64,000 nt of DNA from Bacillus sp. NEB1478 (GTDB lineage: Bacteria; Bacillota; Bacilli; Bacillales; Fictibacillaceae). Of this stretch, positions 33,850-41,883 are shown one piece after another. Each line of letters starts with the position of its first letter. Position 1 is the first letter of the stretch. The notes beneath the pieces are model-generated. The model was given only the letters and a program-made list of their open reading frames with translations. It did not search any database and was not told where the DNA came from. The position numbers and the translations under genes were made by a program. The DNA is taken from contig NZ_CP134049.1 in the NCBI RefSeq assembly GCF_031582965.1, forward strand, positions 2,542,001 through 2,606,000, in the 5' to 3' direction.

Positions 33850-34938
33850 ATGTGGTATCAGCATTCATTTTTTAAATATGCAGCCGGAGCAGTACTTTTG
33901 CTCACTATTCTATTTTTATTGGGAAAAATCGATTATCTCTTAGACTTCCTTTATCTTGTCATTTCAAGCGTGTTTTTTCCGTTATTTATCGCTGGCATTT
34001 TGTATTATTTACTGCGGCCGTTGATCCGCCGCCTCATTCGGCATAAAGTACCAAAGCTGCTCGCGATTTCAATTGTTTTTCTCATCTTGATTATGGCAAT
34101 TTCCGGACTTTCAACAGTGGCAGTACCCGTAATAAGCGATCAGATGTCAAATATCACAAATGATTTCCCGAAAAAAATCGGAGAAGCTACTGAAAAGACT
34201 GGAACAATGATAACCGGAAAAAACAAATCGTTTATCGATAGTACAAAAGTGACGAAGATCGCCACAAAAAGGCTTGAAAAATTTACAAGTTCTATTTCTA
34301 AAGATGTCATTTCACTCATCACCACTCTGACGAACATAGCGCTTGTCTTACTTGTCGTCCCTTTTATTCTGTTCTACTTGTTAATGGACGATCACAAATT
34401 CTTCAATTATTTTTTGCGGCTTGCTCCAAAGCACCATGAACACGATATCTCAGCGATTTTAAGAGATATTGATTCTACTTTATCTTCTTACATAAAGGGG
34501 CAGCTGCTCGTTGCTCTCTTTGTAGGTATTTTCATGTATCTCGGCTACTTGTTAATCGGACTTAAGTTCGCATTAGTTCTCGCTCTTTTTGCTGTGGTGA
34601 CGAATGTTATCCCATTTTTAGGTCCTTTTATCGGGGTTTTCCCTGCACTGCTGGTGGGGCTCATTCAAGATCCTTTCATGGCAATAAAAGTTGCTCTTGT
34701 CACATTAGTCGTTCAGCAAGTGGAAGGAAATATCCTATCACCTCAAATTATGGGGAAACAGCTTCGAATACATCCTCTTACCATTATTTTAGTCGTTTTG
34801 ATGGCTGGAGCTGCGTTTGGTTTTATCGGACTATTACTCGCTATTCCAACTTATGCTGTAACAAAAACGATCATCAGCAATCTTTACCGAATCTATCTAT
34901 TATACAATCCGCCCGAGACGAGAAGTGATTTACTATAA
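33850..34938 (+). CDS. AI-2E family (PerM-type) membrane transporter
   Basis: 362 residues, about eight helices: two near the N-terminus, a soluble middle segment (about 95-165), then the conserved IKGQLLVALFVGIFMYLGYLLIGLKFALVLALFAVVTNVIPFLGPFIG region (about 217-265). AI-2E family members include YdbI/YueF/YtvI of B. subtilis; proposed roles range from autoinducer export to Na+/H+ antiport, so the substrate is open. ATG follows GGAGG. Six bases separate it from the DUF1206 gene. Confidence 0.88.
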   Translation: MWYQHSFFKYAAGAVLLLTILFLLGKIDYLLDFLYLVISSVFFPLFIAGILYYLLRPLIRRLIRHKVPKLLAISIVFLILIMAISGLSTVAVPVISDQMSNITNDFPKKIGEATEKTGTMITGKNKSFIDSTKVTKIATKRLEKFTSSISKDVISLITTLTNIALVLLVVPFILFYLLMDDHKFFNYFLRLAPKHHEHDISAILRDIDSTLSSYIKGQLLVALFVGIFMYLGYLLIGLKFALVLALFAVVTNVIPFLGPFIGVFPALLVGLIQDPFMAIKVALVTLVVQQVEGNILSPQIMGKQLRIHPLTIILVVLMAGAAFGFIGLLLAIPTYAVTKTIISNLYRIYLLYNPPETRSDLL

Positions 34939-34944
34939 AGGATA

Positions 34945-35823
34945 ATGATAAAAAGGAGAAGCGATCTCACCGTGAAACAGCCTTTTGTAAAAGAATTAAC
35001 TTTAAAGGATAAAATAAACAATAAATTAAAACCTTACAGACCATGGGTACATCGCTTTGCCCGAATCGGGTACCTGTCAAAAGGTATTGTTTATGTAGTA
35101 ATTGGGATACTTTCCTTGCTTATGTCGATTGGCAAACACCCGAATGAAGCAAGTTCACAAGGTGCTCTTTATACGATTGCAAAACAGCCATTCGGACCTG
35201 TTTTATTAATAATACTGGCAGTCGGTTTAAGTGCTTATGCCTTTTGGCAGCTCGTTAAAGTTGTTTTTGACCCGGAATGCTCGAATCATCATTGGAAAAG
35301 GTGGTTTAACAGACTTGGCTACTTGATCATCGCAGGCATTTATACCGCTTTGTGCGTCAGTGCACTTCGCATTTTGTTCCGTGCCAGAGCAGAGTCCTCT
35401 GATAAAAAGTACCAAGTGCTATCGGCAAAAATGCTTGCGCAGCCGTTCGGACAAACCCTTATTGCACTTGCCGGCTTGATCATTGGGATTATAGGAATTG
35501 TATTTTTAGTACGGGCAATATCGTTCAAATTCAAAAAAAATCTGAAGAAGAATGAAATGAACAAGGAAGAATGGAAATGGAGCGGATATATCGGTACGTT
35601 TGGGATTGGCGCCCGCGGTATCGTGTTCATGATTATCGCATTTTTCCTTATTAGAACAGCTTGGCAGGCTGACCCAGGGGAAACAAAAGGGTTGGACGGA
35701 GCCCTCGCTGAACTCCTCACAAAGCCATTTGGTCCGATATTATTGGCCATCGTTTCTCTTGGATTCATGGCATATGGTGTATTCATGTTTGCAAGTGCCA
35801 GATACAGGCGATTGAAAAACTAA
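34945..35823 (+). CDS. DUF1206 domain membrane protein
   Basis: 292 residues with three repeats of two helices each (about 35-100, 118-190, 208-285), each starting with an R-x-G-Y/A-x-x-K/R-G-I-V-Y/F segment (IGYLSKGIVYVVIG, LGYLIIAGIY, IGARGIVFMIIAF) and containing a KPFG/QPFG loop. Function is unknown. The start is uncertain: ATG 34945 has a weak AAAGGA, GTG 34972 has GGAG too far upstream. Co-transcribed with the AI-2E gene. Confidence 0.8.
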   Translation: MIKRRSDLTVKQPFVKELTLKDKINNKLKPYRPWVHRFARIGYLSKGIVYVVIGILSLLMSIGKHPNEASSQGALYTIAKQPFGPVLLIILAVGLSAYAFWQLVKVVFDPECSNHHWKRWFNRLGYLIIAGIYTALCVSALRILFRARAESSDKKYQVLSAKMLAQPFGQTLIALAGLIIGIIGIVFLVRAISFKFKKNLKKNEMNKEEWKWSGYIGTFGIGARGIVFMIIAFFLIRTAWQADPGETKGLDGALAELLTKPFGPILLAIVSLGFMAYGVFMFASARYRRLKN

Positions 35824-35853
35824 AACCCTTGTCTCGTAAATGAGCAAGGGTTT
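35823..35853. terminator. bidirectional terminator
   Basis: AAAACCCTTG and CAAGGGTTT pair between the convergent DUF1206 and VOC genes. Confidence 0.85.
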
Positions 35854-35860
35854 CTTCTAA

Positions 35861-36292
35861 TTAAAAACTTATCATGGCACCCCGTTCATCAAAAACAGAA
35901 TCAGGATTCCAGGCAACTTCCCAAAGATTGTTTTCCGGATCAGCGAAATAAGCGATCCTTCCTCCCCAAAAAGCGTTATATGGTTCTTTTAATATTTTCC
36001 CATTTGCCATTTTAATGTGTTCCACTATTGCATCTACCTGATCTGGCTTATCGACATTAATTGCAAGCGATATATTTTTATAAGCCGTTGGTGAAGAAGT
36101 TATCTCAATGCCTGCATCTCGTGTTAGGTCTTCGATAGGATACAACGAAAGCAACACACCCACTGTCTTAAAAACAGCATACTTATCGGAACTAATCGGT
36201 GTCTCTTCCCATCCTAGTTTTTGATAAAAAGAACGTAATACTGGTAAGTTGAAAGCTCCAATCGTTATTAAGCTTACTCTTGCTGGAACCAT
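35861..36292 (-). CDS. VOC (glyoxalase/bleomycin-resistance) superfamily protein
   Basis: 143 residues. Two beta-alpha-beta-beta-beta modules: LITIGAFNLPVLRSFYQKLGWEE at the N-terminus, and AYFADPENNLWEVAWNPD at the C-terminus with the family's metal-type Glu. Lyase, dioxygenase or antibiotic-binding roles all occur in the family. It lies 15 bases downstream of the MFS exporter gene with its own AGGAGG, so co-transcription is likely and a shared detoxification role possible. Confidence 0.85.
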   Translation of the reverse strand: MVPARVSLITIGAFNLPVLRSFYQKLGWEETPISSDKYAVFKTVGVLLSLYPIEDLTRDAGIEITSSPTAYKNISLAINVDKPDQVDAIVEHIKMANGKILKEPYNAFWGGRIAYFADPENNLWEVAWNPDSVFDERGAMISF

Positions 36293-36307
36293 CTTTCCTT
36301 CCTCCTT

Positions 36308-37549
36308 TTATTTATCATCCATCGACCATTCTGCAAGCTTTTTGTCAGTTGGCAGCATAACGGTTAATAATCCGAGCAACGGTAAGAAACTGACGAGCAG
36401 CATTGTGTGCGAAATACTTGTAATGTCAGCAATTTTCCCAAGCACGACTGAACCGAGAGCTCCCATACCAAAAGCGAGTCCGACAATCAAACCGGAAACC
36501 ATCCCGATTCTCCCCGGTACAAGTTCTTGTGCGTACACAACGGTTACCGAGAAGCTAGTGTTAAGGATAAAACCGATTACGAAAAATAATGGGAAGATTG
36601 CCCATAGCCCGACATGCGGCAATAGAAGTGCAAGTGGCGCAGTTCCGATCATCGACCAGAAGATCATGTTCCTTTTTCCTAATCTGTCTGAGATCGGTCC
36701 GCCGAAAAAGGTTCCCAGCACACCAGCGGCCATAAAGACGAAAATGTACACTTGCGCCTGGCGGATGGTCAGTCCGTAATCATGAATCAAGTAAAATTGA
36801 TAATAGTTGCCGATTCCTGAAAAATACCAAGAACGGGCAAAGACTAAGAAAACGAGCAATCCCATGGCGGCTATGACTTGATTTTTGCGCTTCTTATTAA
36901 TCGCCTTCTTCTCCCCGGTTTGCTTTTTCACACGCGGAAAATGAACAAGCTGTTTTGAGTACCAGCCCGAAACGAAAAACAATACAAAAATAGCTATTGC
37001 CGCAAAAGATGTAAACCATACAGCTCCAAACTGACCAAGTGGAACAAAAACTAGAGCAGTCATAATAGGAGCTAGAGACGATCCTGAGTTGCCTCCTACT
37101 TGATAAATGGACTGTGCTAAGCCTCGCCGATTCCCAGCTGCCATATAGGCGACACGTGAACCTTCAGGATGAAAGACTGCAGAGCCAAGTCCGATTCCAA
37201 TAACGGAAATGATAATCAGATAAAAGGAATCCGCATACGCGATTCCTAGCATTCCTATTAAACTAGCCATCATACCAAACGGCAGCAAGTAAGGAGACGT
37301 AGTCTTATCGGTGTACCACCCGACAACCGGCTGCATGATAGATGAAGTGATATTAAGCGTGAACGCAATCCATCCTAGCTGTGTGAAAGTGAGCCCCATC
37401 GACTTCTCCAGAATGGGGAATATAGCAGGAATAACAGCCTGCATAGAGTCATTAAGCATATGTACAAAACTAATAGCAAAAAGGATAGCGTAAATGGTTT
37501 TTTGTTCAGAAGATCCTGGTATTGCTGGTTTGCTAGTCGATACAGCCAT
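36308..37549 (-). CDS. MFS exporter, fosmidomycin-resistance (Fsr)-like
   Basis: 413 residues from the ATG at 37549 (MAVSTSKP), seven bases past AGAAGGA; the longer frame has no good site. Twelve helices with a hydrophilic loop near residue 210 (KKQTGEKKAINKKRK). SFVHMLNDSMQAVIPAIFPILEKSMGLTFTQLGWI and the HPEGSRVAYMA segment are typical of the Fsr/YfnC-type subgroup. Proton-driven drug or metabolite efflux is the expected role; the substrate is unknown. Confidence 0.88.
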   Translation of the reverse strand: MAVSTSKPAIPGSSEQKTIYAILFAISFVHMLNDSMQAVIPAIFPILEKSMGLTFTQLGWIAFTLNITSSIMQPVVGWYTDKTTSPYLLPFGMMASLIGMLGIAYADSFYLIIISVIGIGLGSAVFHPEGSRVAYMAAGNRRGLAQSIYQVGGNSGSSLAPIMTALVFVPLGQFGAVWFTSFAAIAIFVLFFVSGWYSKQLVHFPRVKKQTGEKKAINKKRKNQVIAAMGLLVFLVFARSWYFSGIGNYYQFYLIHDYGLTIRQAQVYIFVFMAAGVLGTFFGGPISDRLGKRNMIFWSMIGTAPLALLLPHVGLWAIFPLFFVIGFILNTSFSVTVVYAQELVPGRIGMVSGLIVGLAFGMGALGSVVLGKIADITSISHTMLLVSFLPLLGLLTVMLPTDKKLAEWSMDDK

Positions 37550-37647
37550 GCTGCATTCCTTCTTTCTCTTTTTCATCTCTTAAAAACCTGAAACTATTTA
37601 TCTACAAATAGTACCATATCAAGATGGGAATTTTCTAAAAATTAGGC

Positions 37648-37685
37648 TGGGAAATAAATTGTAGGGGGTCTGACCCCATTTCCCA
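37648..37685. repeat. GGGGTCTGACCCC palindrome nested in an outer hairpin
   Basis: Core GGGGTCTGACCCC at 37665-37677 with outer arms TGGGAAAT (37648-37655) and ATTTCCCA (37678-37685). It lies between the MFS promoter side and the clpP terminator. Confidence 0.85.
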
Positions 37686-37693
37686 ACGTAAAT

Positions 37694-37722
37694 AGCCAGC
37701 CCGGTTTCTTGCCGGGCTGGCT
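37694..37722 (-). terminator. terminator of the ClpP operon
   Basis: AGCCAGCCCGG and CCGGGCTGGCT form an 11-bp GC-rich stem 27 bases past the clpP stop. Confidence 0.8.
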
Positions 37723-37748
37723 TCATTTTCAACTTTAATTACATACAA

Positions 37749-38330
37749 TTAAATCTTATCGATGACTTTGTCGATGATTCCGTATTTTAATGCTTGTTCT
37801 GCAGACATGAAGTAATCGCGATCTGTATCTTTTTCTACTTTTTCGATCGGCTGGCCAGAGCGGTCTGAGATAATTTTATTCAATAGTTCGCGTGTTTGGA
37901 GAATTCGTTTTGCATGAATCGCCATATCTGTTGCCTGTCCTTGTGTGCCTCCAAGCGGCTGGTGAATCATCACCTCTGCGTTTGGAAGAGCATAACGTTT
38001 CCCTTCCGCCCCTGCCACTAACAGTACAGCGCCCATTGATGCAGCCATTCCGATACAAATCGTCGAAACATCTGGTTTGATGTATTGAATGGTGTCATAA
38101 ATAGCCAGACCTGCTGTCACACTTCCGCCCGGTGAATTGATATAGATTGCAATGTCCTTGTCAGGATCTTCAGCCGCTAAGAAAAGAAGCTGTGCCACGA
38201 TAGAATTTGCGACATTATCATCGATTGCACTGCCTAACATAATAATACGATCCTTTAATAGTCTGGAGTAAATATCATATGAACGTTCTCCACGATTTGT
38301 GGATTCAACGACCATTGGGATTAAGTTCAT
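37749..38330 (-). CDS. clpP: ATP-dependent Clp protease proteolytic subunit (likely a paralogue)
   Basis: 193 residues. Catalytic triad visible: Ser in GMAASMGA (about 98), His in VMIHQPLGG (about 123), Asp in KDTDRDYFM (about 172). The N-terminal [19 protein letters not shown] is the usual processing region, and the handle helix with [15 protein letters not shown] is intact. It differs from the highly conserved Bacillus housekeeping ClpP at several places ([12 protein letters not shown], short C-terminus DKVIDKI) and is third in an ArsR-led operon, so it looks like a second, regulated ClpP. It needs a ClpX/ClpC partner, none of which is encoded here. Confidence 0.92.
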   Translation of the reverse strand: MNLIPMVVESTNRGERSYDIYSRLLKDRIIMLGSAIDDNVANSIVAQLLFLAAEDPDKDIAIYINSPGGSVTAGLAIYDTIQYIKPDVSTICIGMAASMGAVLLVAGAEGKRYALPNAEVMIHQPLGGTQGQATDMAIHAKRILQTRELLNKIISDRSGQPIEKVEKDTDRDYFMSAEQALKYGIIDKVIDKI

Positions 38331-38345
38331 CTTGTTTCCTCCTTA

Positions 38346-38555
38346 TTATGCCGCGATTGCCATCGGGCTAGTGTTTGTTGTATGAGGTACACTTATTTTA
38401 CCAAATCCTGAAGTAATGAATATAATCGTTGCCGGCTGCTCCTGATTGTCAGAACCATCGATCTGCACTTCTTTTTTCATTGGAATTACGGTTGTTTCTT
38501 CCAGATTTTGATCCGGTTTAATCGGTGTGACTGTACTTCTCTGTTCCTTCTTCAC
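38346..38555 (-). CDS. 69-aa protein with ssrA-like C-terminus, between ArsR and ClpP
   Basis: 69 residues, no family recognised. N-terminal half is hydrophilic (KKEQRSTVTPIKPDQ...); the C-terminal half contains TIIFITSGFGKISVPHTT and ends in SPMAIAA. The last residues resemble the -ALAA end of the Bacillus tmRNA tag that ClpXP recognises. Its start overlaps the ArsR stop by ATGA, and the ClpP start follows 15 bases after its stop, with the clpP ribosome binding site between. Tight coupling suggests it works with, or is a substrate of, the ClpP encoded next. Confidence 0.7.
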   Translation of the reverse strand: MKKEQRSTVTPIKPDQNLEETTVIPMKKEVQIDGSDNQEQPATIIFITSGFGKISVPHTTNTSPMAIAA

Positions 38556-39154
38556 GCTGTGCCGCCTCCTTCTGGTTTTGGGTACATCGCCATTGAAACA
38601 TGAAACGTTCTGGAATCAGTTTGTTTAGGATCGTGATGTTTTTTGATCAGTTCAGTGAGCATGTTCGAATAATCTTGTAAAAATTCTTGCCGTTCAGCTA
38701 AACCAGCTAGCGAAATCTCCAGCTCCATAACAGCACTTGGAACTTGTTCCTCCTCTGTTTGTTCCATGAGGGAAACTGCATCCCGCTTTACTTTTTCAGT
38801 AAAAGCTAAAATATGTGCAAGAGCGGTTTGGTCTTGCAGCTTTCTTACTTGTTCTTGTGAGAGACCAAGCGAATCAGATAAAAGGAACGACTTTCCAACA
38901 CTTCTATAAAGTACTTCCACAAGATTCCTTACATTCCTTGTTCCAGCACGAACGACGAGCCCTGCTTTTTCAAGTGTCTTTAGATGATAGTTCACCTTTT
39001 GAGCGGAATCGTTCATTTGTTTTGAAAGCTCTGTCGCAGATCTAGGTTCCTTTAACAAGCTTATGATTTCTGATCTGACGGGATGCAGAAGTGCAGCAGC
39101 CTGTTCAGGTTCTGAGACGATAAACGTTTCTGGCACCGTTTGATTCCTTTTCAC
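38552..39154 (-). CDS. ArsR-type HTH regulator, first gene of the ClpP operon
   Basis: 200 residues. Winged HTH at about 20-80 (AALLHPVRSEIISLLKEPRSATELSKQMNDSAQKVNYHLKTLEKAGLVV, ArsR/SmtB style), then a helical domain of about 110 residues of unknown role containing Glu-rich segments. No metal-binding Cys cluster, so it is not a metal sensor of the classical kind. The promoter carries tandem ACGTAA-N10-TTACGT palindromes over the -10 region, arguing for autoregulation of the whole operon. Confidence 0.85.
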   Translation of the reverse strand: MKRNQTVPETFIVSEPEQAAALLHPVRSEIISLLKEPRSATELSKQMNDSAQKVNYHLKTLEKAGLVVRAGTRNVRNLVEVLYRSVGKSFLLSDSLGLSQEQVRKLQDQTALAHILAFTEKVKRDAVSLMEQTEEEQVPSAVMELEISLAGLAERQEFLQDYSNMLTELIKKHHDPKQTDSRTFHVSMAMYPKPEGGGTA

Positions 39155-39189
39155 TCACATCACCTCACAATACAGCATTTATGTTCCAA

Positions 39190-39247
39190 ACGTAAAAATA
39201 ATCTTTTACGTAAAATTATTTTATTACGTTACACTTCATTTTGTCAA
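39190..39247 (-). promoter_or_regulatory. ClpP-operon promoter with two overlapping operators
   Basis: Minus strand TTGACA (39247-39242), 18-base spacer, TAAAAT (39223-39218). Two 22-bp palindromes of the form ACGTAA-N10-TTACGT occupy 39208-39229 and 39190-39211, sharing one ACGT. The first covers the -10 box. Position and symmetry fit autorepression by the ArsR-type regulator. Confidence 0.85.
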
Positions 39248-39304
39248 AGATTTACACAAAATATACGTTAGCCTAAATATTGGGATAAATTTCAAGCAGA
39301 TGTT

Positions 39305-39394
39305 GCAGGATTTTCTTGCAGACACAGAAGCAGCATATTCCGCGGCTCACCTTACCTCTAGTGGAAATCGAGCACGAGTAAGCGGAAATCAACC
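39305..39394 (-). repeat. dispersed GTTGATT repeat, truncated copy C
   Basis: On the minus strand it starts GTGGTTGATTTCCGC and includes GGTGAGCCGCGG and GTCTGCAAGAAAATCCTGC, aligning with the first half of the 45885-46068 copy. The far end is missing. Confidence 0.75.
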
Positions 39395-39445
39395 ACTTCT
39401 AAGAACAATATCGGTTACCAAAAAAGCTTAAAAAATTAACAAAAA

Positions 39446-39476
39446 AAACAGGCTGCACATAAATGAACCGCCTGTC
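39446..39476 (-). terminator. terminator of the small membrane-protein gene
   Basis: ACAGGC/GCCTGT stem followed on the minus strand by an eight-T run. Confidence 0.65.
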
Positions 39477-39486
39477 TTCACAAAAT

Positions 39487-39726
39487 TTATAGCATTGGTA
39501 TGGCACCGAGTATGAAAAAAATTCCTGCCATAACGAGGTTAAACCAAAATTCAGTTTTTTGCTTAAACATTTTTCTTTCCAAAGCGCGAAAAGAAAAAAT
39601 GACCATTAAGATCCCAAACAACACGGTAGGGTTCTCCCAATGCTTGCCGTTGTAAATCGCCAGCAACAAACCTATGAACATGAGTACCATTTCTACGTAA
39701 ACCCAACGTTTTGGACGTTTTTTCAT
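39487..39726 (-). CDS. small membrane protein downstream of the thi operon
   Basis: 79 residues from the ATG at 39726 (MKKRPKRWVYVEMV), after a GGGGG stretch; an earlier frame runs through the thi terminator and is rejected. Three hydrophobic segments (about 11-23, 31-47, 62-77) with a basic loop. No family recognised. The hairpin between it and thiW probably separates it from the thiamine operon, although some read-through would add it as a fifth gene. Confidence 0.65.
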   Translation of the reverse strand: MKKRPKRWVYVEMVLMFIGLLLAIYNGKHWENPTVLFGILMVIFSFRALERKMFKQKTEFWFNLVMAGIFFILGAIPML

Positions 39727-39730
39727 ATCG

Positions 39731-39784
39731 AAAAAGGCCCCCTTTTCACCGTATGATAGTAAACAGTGTACGGTGAGGAGGCCT
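39731..39784 (-). terminator. thi operon terminator or processing hairpin
   Basis: AGGCC...TCACCGTA pairs with TACGGTGA...GGCCT, followed by TTTTTC on the minus strand, 16 bases past the thiW stop. Confidence 0.75.
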
Positions 39785-39799
39785 ATTCTGTGCATATCC

Positions 39800-40318
39800 T
39801 TACACAGAAGTTTTGCGTGATTCGCTTTGCAATTTCATTATAGCTTTATTTTTAAGGACGATACGTAAAATAAACAGCCCGATCAGTCCGCCTGCAAATG
39901 AACTTGTTAGAAATGGAAGGATGAAGAAAAAGGCTCCCGTTTTTGCACCCAGAAAGATAGATGCAATCGGAACAGCAACTAATGCGCCGATTATACCTGT
40001 TCCAATCCATTCTCCAATCGCTGCTGAAAGTAATGACTTTCTTTTCTTATAAAAATATCCTGCTAAACACGCACCGATCATTCCACCAGGAAAAGCGAGC
40101 AATGATCCAACACCTAAAATATTCCGCAGCAGCCCGATTGCAAAAGCGATAACAACTGCAGGAAGCGGTCCTAAAATAACTCCTGCTATGACATTAATTG
40201 CATGTTGGACAGGAAACGCCTTCGCTGCTCCTGCAGGAATCCATAGTAAATGAGATGAAAGTGTACCGATCGCAACGAACATGGCCATCATTGTGAGCTT
40301 TTGAACAGAAAACCTCAA
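39800..40318 (-). CDS. thiW: ThiW, S component of an ECF thiazole/thiamine transporter
   Basis: 172 residues, five to six helices, with AGAAKAFPVQHAINVIAGVILGPLPAVVIAF (about 29-59), the ThiW signature. ThiW is the substrate-binding component proposed to bring in the thiazole precursor through an energy-coupling-factor transporter; the shared A and T components are not in this window. Last gene of the riboswitch-controlled salvage operon, three bases after thiE. Confidence 0.9.
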   Translation of the reverse strand: MRFSVQKLTMMAMFVAIGTLSSHLLWIPAGAAKAFPVQHAINVIAGVILGPLPAVVIAFAIGLLRNILGVGSLLAFPGGMIGACLAGYFYKKRKSLLSAAIGEWIGTGIIGALVAVPIASIFLGAKTGAFFFILPFLTSSFAGGLIGLFILRIVLKNKAIMKLQSESRKTSV

Positions 40319-40321
40319 TTT

Positions 40322-40993
40322 TTATCCCCTCTTTGCTTTTAAAATGATTGAGAGTAATTCTTTAGATGCTCGTTTTGGATCAGCAGATAAAGTGATTGCA
40401 GATATGATCGCAGCACCATCAGCCCCTGCTGTAATTGTCTCAGACGTATTTTCTATGGAGATTCCACCAATAGCAACAAGTGGGATTGAGATGCCATTGT
40501 CTTGAAGTTCTTTAAAGATCCCAGTTCCTACTGGCTCTTCTGCGTCAGGCTTTGTGGATGTGGCAAAAATAGGACCTACACCAACATAATCCGCTCCACG
40601 TTCTGCAGCATCTTTCGCTTCAGTCAATGTATGCGCAGATATCCCTAGAATCTTCTCCTTCGTTTCTTTCCTGATCACATCGAGATTTCCATCGGTCTGC
40701 CCAACGTGGAGACCATCGGCATCTACAGCTTTCATTAATTCCAGATCATCGTTCACAATAAAAAGAACGTCATTTTCCTTACATAGATTCTTTGCATATA
40801 ATGCCATCTCAAACTGCTTGTCTCCCGTTACGGCATTCTCCCCTTTTTCACGGTACTGAAAGGTGGTAATGCCACCATCTATCGCTTCTTTTACGATTCT
40901 TTTAAAATCGTCAGGGCCCTCACAATTCATCGTACCTGCTACAAAATAAAGAGATAGTTTTTGTGCGAGTTCTTCTTGCATTAAATTCGCCAT
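40322..40993 (-). CDS. thiE: thiamine-phosphate synthase
   Basis: 223 residues from the ATG at 40993, eight bases past AAGGAG, overlapping the thiM stop by one base (TAATG). TIM barrel with TFQYREKG, FIVNDDLELM, GLHVGQTDG, DYVGVGPIFATSTKPDA and VAIGGIS, all classical ThiE substrate-site motifs. It joins HMP-pyrophosphate and thiazole phosphate to thiamine monophosphate in the cytosol. Confidence 0.97.
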   Translation of the reverse strand: MANLMQEELAQKLSLYFVAGTMNCEGPDDFKRIVKEAIDGGITTFQYREKGENAVTGDKQFEMALYAKNLCKENDVLFIVNDDLELMKAVDADGLHVGQTDGNLDVIRKETKEKILGISAHTLTEAKDAAERGADYVGVGPIFATSTKPDAEEPVGTGIFKELQDNGISIPLVAIGGISIENTSETITAGADGAAIISAITLSADPKRASKELLSIILKAKRG

Positions 40994-41883
40994 TACTGTT
41001 TCTCCTTCACATTCTGCAGTTCTTTCCAATTGATCGTCCCATCTAAAATCGATTCTGTTGTCTCTAAAGAATATAATTCATCCAACAAGTTTTGCTGAAA
41101 GCTTCCAGGTCCTTTGGCCGTTTGGACTGCTGCTTCTGCTGCTTTAGTCAGCATCAAGATCGCTAAAGCTGTTCTTTCTAAAAGTGAGAGGCTTGTAGTC
41201 AATCCAGCCTTATGATTCGCTTGATAAAGTGCAGTCATGGAAGTCGCAAAGCAACCTGTACCTGTGACAAGTGAAAGCATTGGATGACCGTGGGATAGTT
41301 CAATAACCGTTTCTCCATCTGTAATCACATCCGTTTCACCTGTCATGGCAATGATGCATCCAGTACGTTTTGCTGCCGTAATCGCCAGCTCTGCAAGACC
41401 GCCTTCAGCGAATTCCAGGTCACCGTCAACTCCCCTGCCTTCCCAGCTTAGCCCCGCTAAAAACTTCATCTCTGCTGCATTCCCGCAAATTGTCAGAATT
41501 GTTTGGGGACTGACCCCCTTCAATTCTGAATATTCCGTTAATAATGTTTTGACGGTTTCTTGACGAAATGCGGATAATCCTACTCCTACAGGATCGAGAA
41601 CAACAGGCACTCCTGAATGCATTGCTTTTCTCAATGCTAGAACCATAGATTTTGCTGTCGCTTCTTCTAAAGTTCCAATATTAAGGACAAGTGCATCTGA
41701 TACGGCAACAGCATCTTCTACTTCACATGCATCGTGCACCATCATCGGACTTCCGCCAGCAGCAAGAACACCGTTCGCCAAGAAATTCATCGTTACATTA
41801 TTCGTGATGTGATGAACGAGTGAACGTCCATTTCTTACTTGTTCTATAAACGTCCTCCACTCTTGCACTCTATCTTTGGTCAT
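40993..41883 (-). CDS. thiM: hydroxyethylthiazole kinase with an in-frame repeat-derived insertion
   Basis: 296 residues from the ATG at 41883, seven bases past AGGAGG. Ribokinase-like fold with LVHHITNNVTMNFLANG, ASPMM-like GGSPMMVHD, LDPVGVG, GNAAE and VTGTGC (catalytic Cys region). Relative to what I recall of B. subtilis ThiM there are about eight or nine extra residues before GNAAE, in the segment SELKGVSPQTIL. That segment is encoded by the GGGGTCAGTCCCC palindrome at 41506-41518. The catalytic motifs are intact, so it is probably active. It phosphorylates salvaged thiazole alcohol. Overlaps thiD by 14 bases. Confidence 0.93.
   Translation of the reverse strand: MTKDRVQEWRTFIEQVRNGRSLVHHITNNVTMNFLANGVLAAGGSPMMVHDACEVEDAVAVSDALVLNIGTLEEATAKSMVLALRKAMHSGVPVVLDPVGVGLSAFRQETVKTLLTEYSELKGVSPQTILTICGNAAEMKFLAGLSWEGRGVDGDLEFAEGGLAELAITAAKRTGCIIAMTGETDVITDGETVIELSHGHPMLSLVTGTGCFATSMTALYQANHKAGLTTSLSLLERTALAILMLTKAAEAAVQTAKGPGSFQQNLLDELYSLETTESILDGTINWKELQNVKEKQ
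41506..41518. repeat. GGGG-ACTGA-CCCC palindrome inside thiM
   Basis: Same core as the intergenic GGGGTCWGACCCC family with one changed base, flanked by AATTGAA / AAACAATT arms. It is read in frame as KGVSPQ. Confidence 0.8.

Noticed and set aside
36249..36779. 176-codon plus-strand frame overlapping VOC and MFS genes
   Set aside because: Shadow of two well-supported minus-strand genes; no start signal.
39487..39795. 102-codon form of the small membrane protein downstream of thiW
   Set aside because: The extra 23 codons run through the thi terminator hairpin; the internal ATG at 39726 has a better start context.
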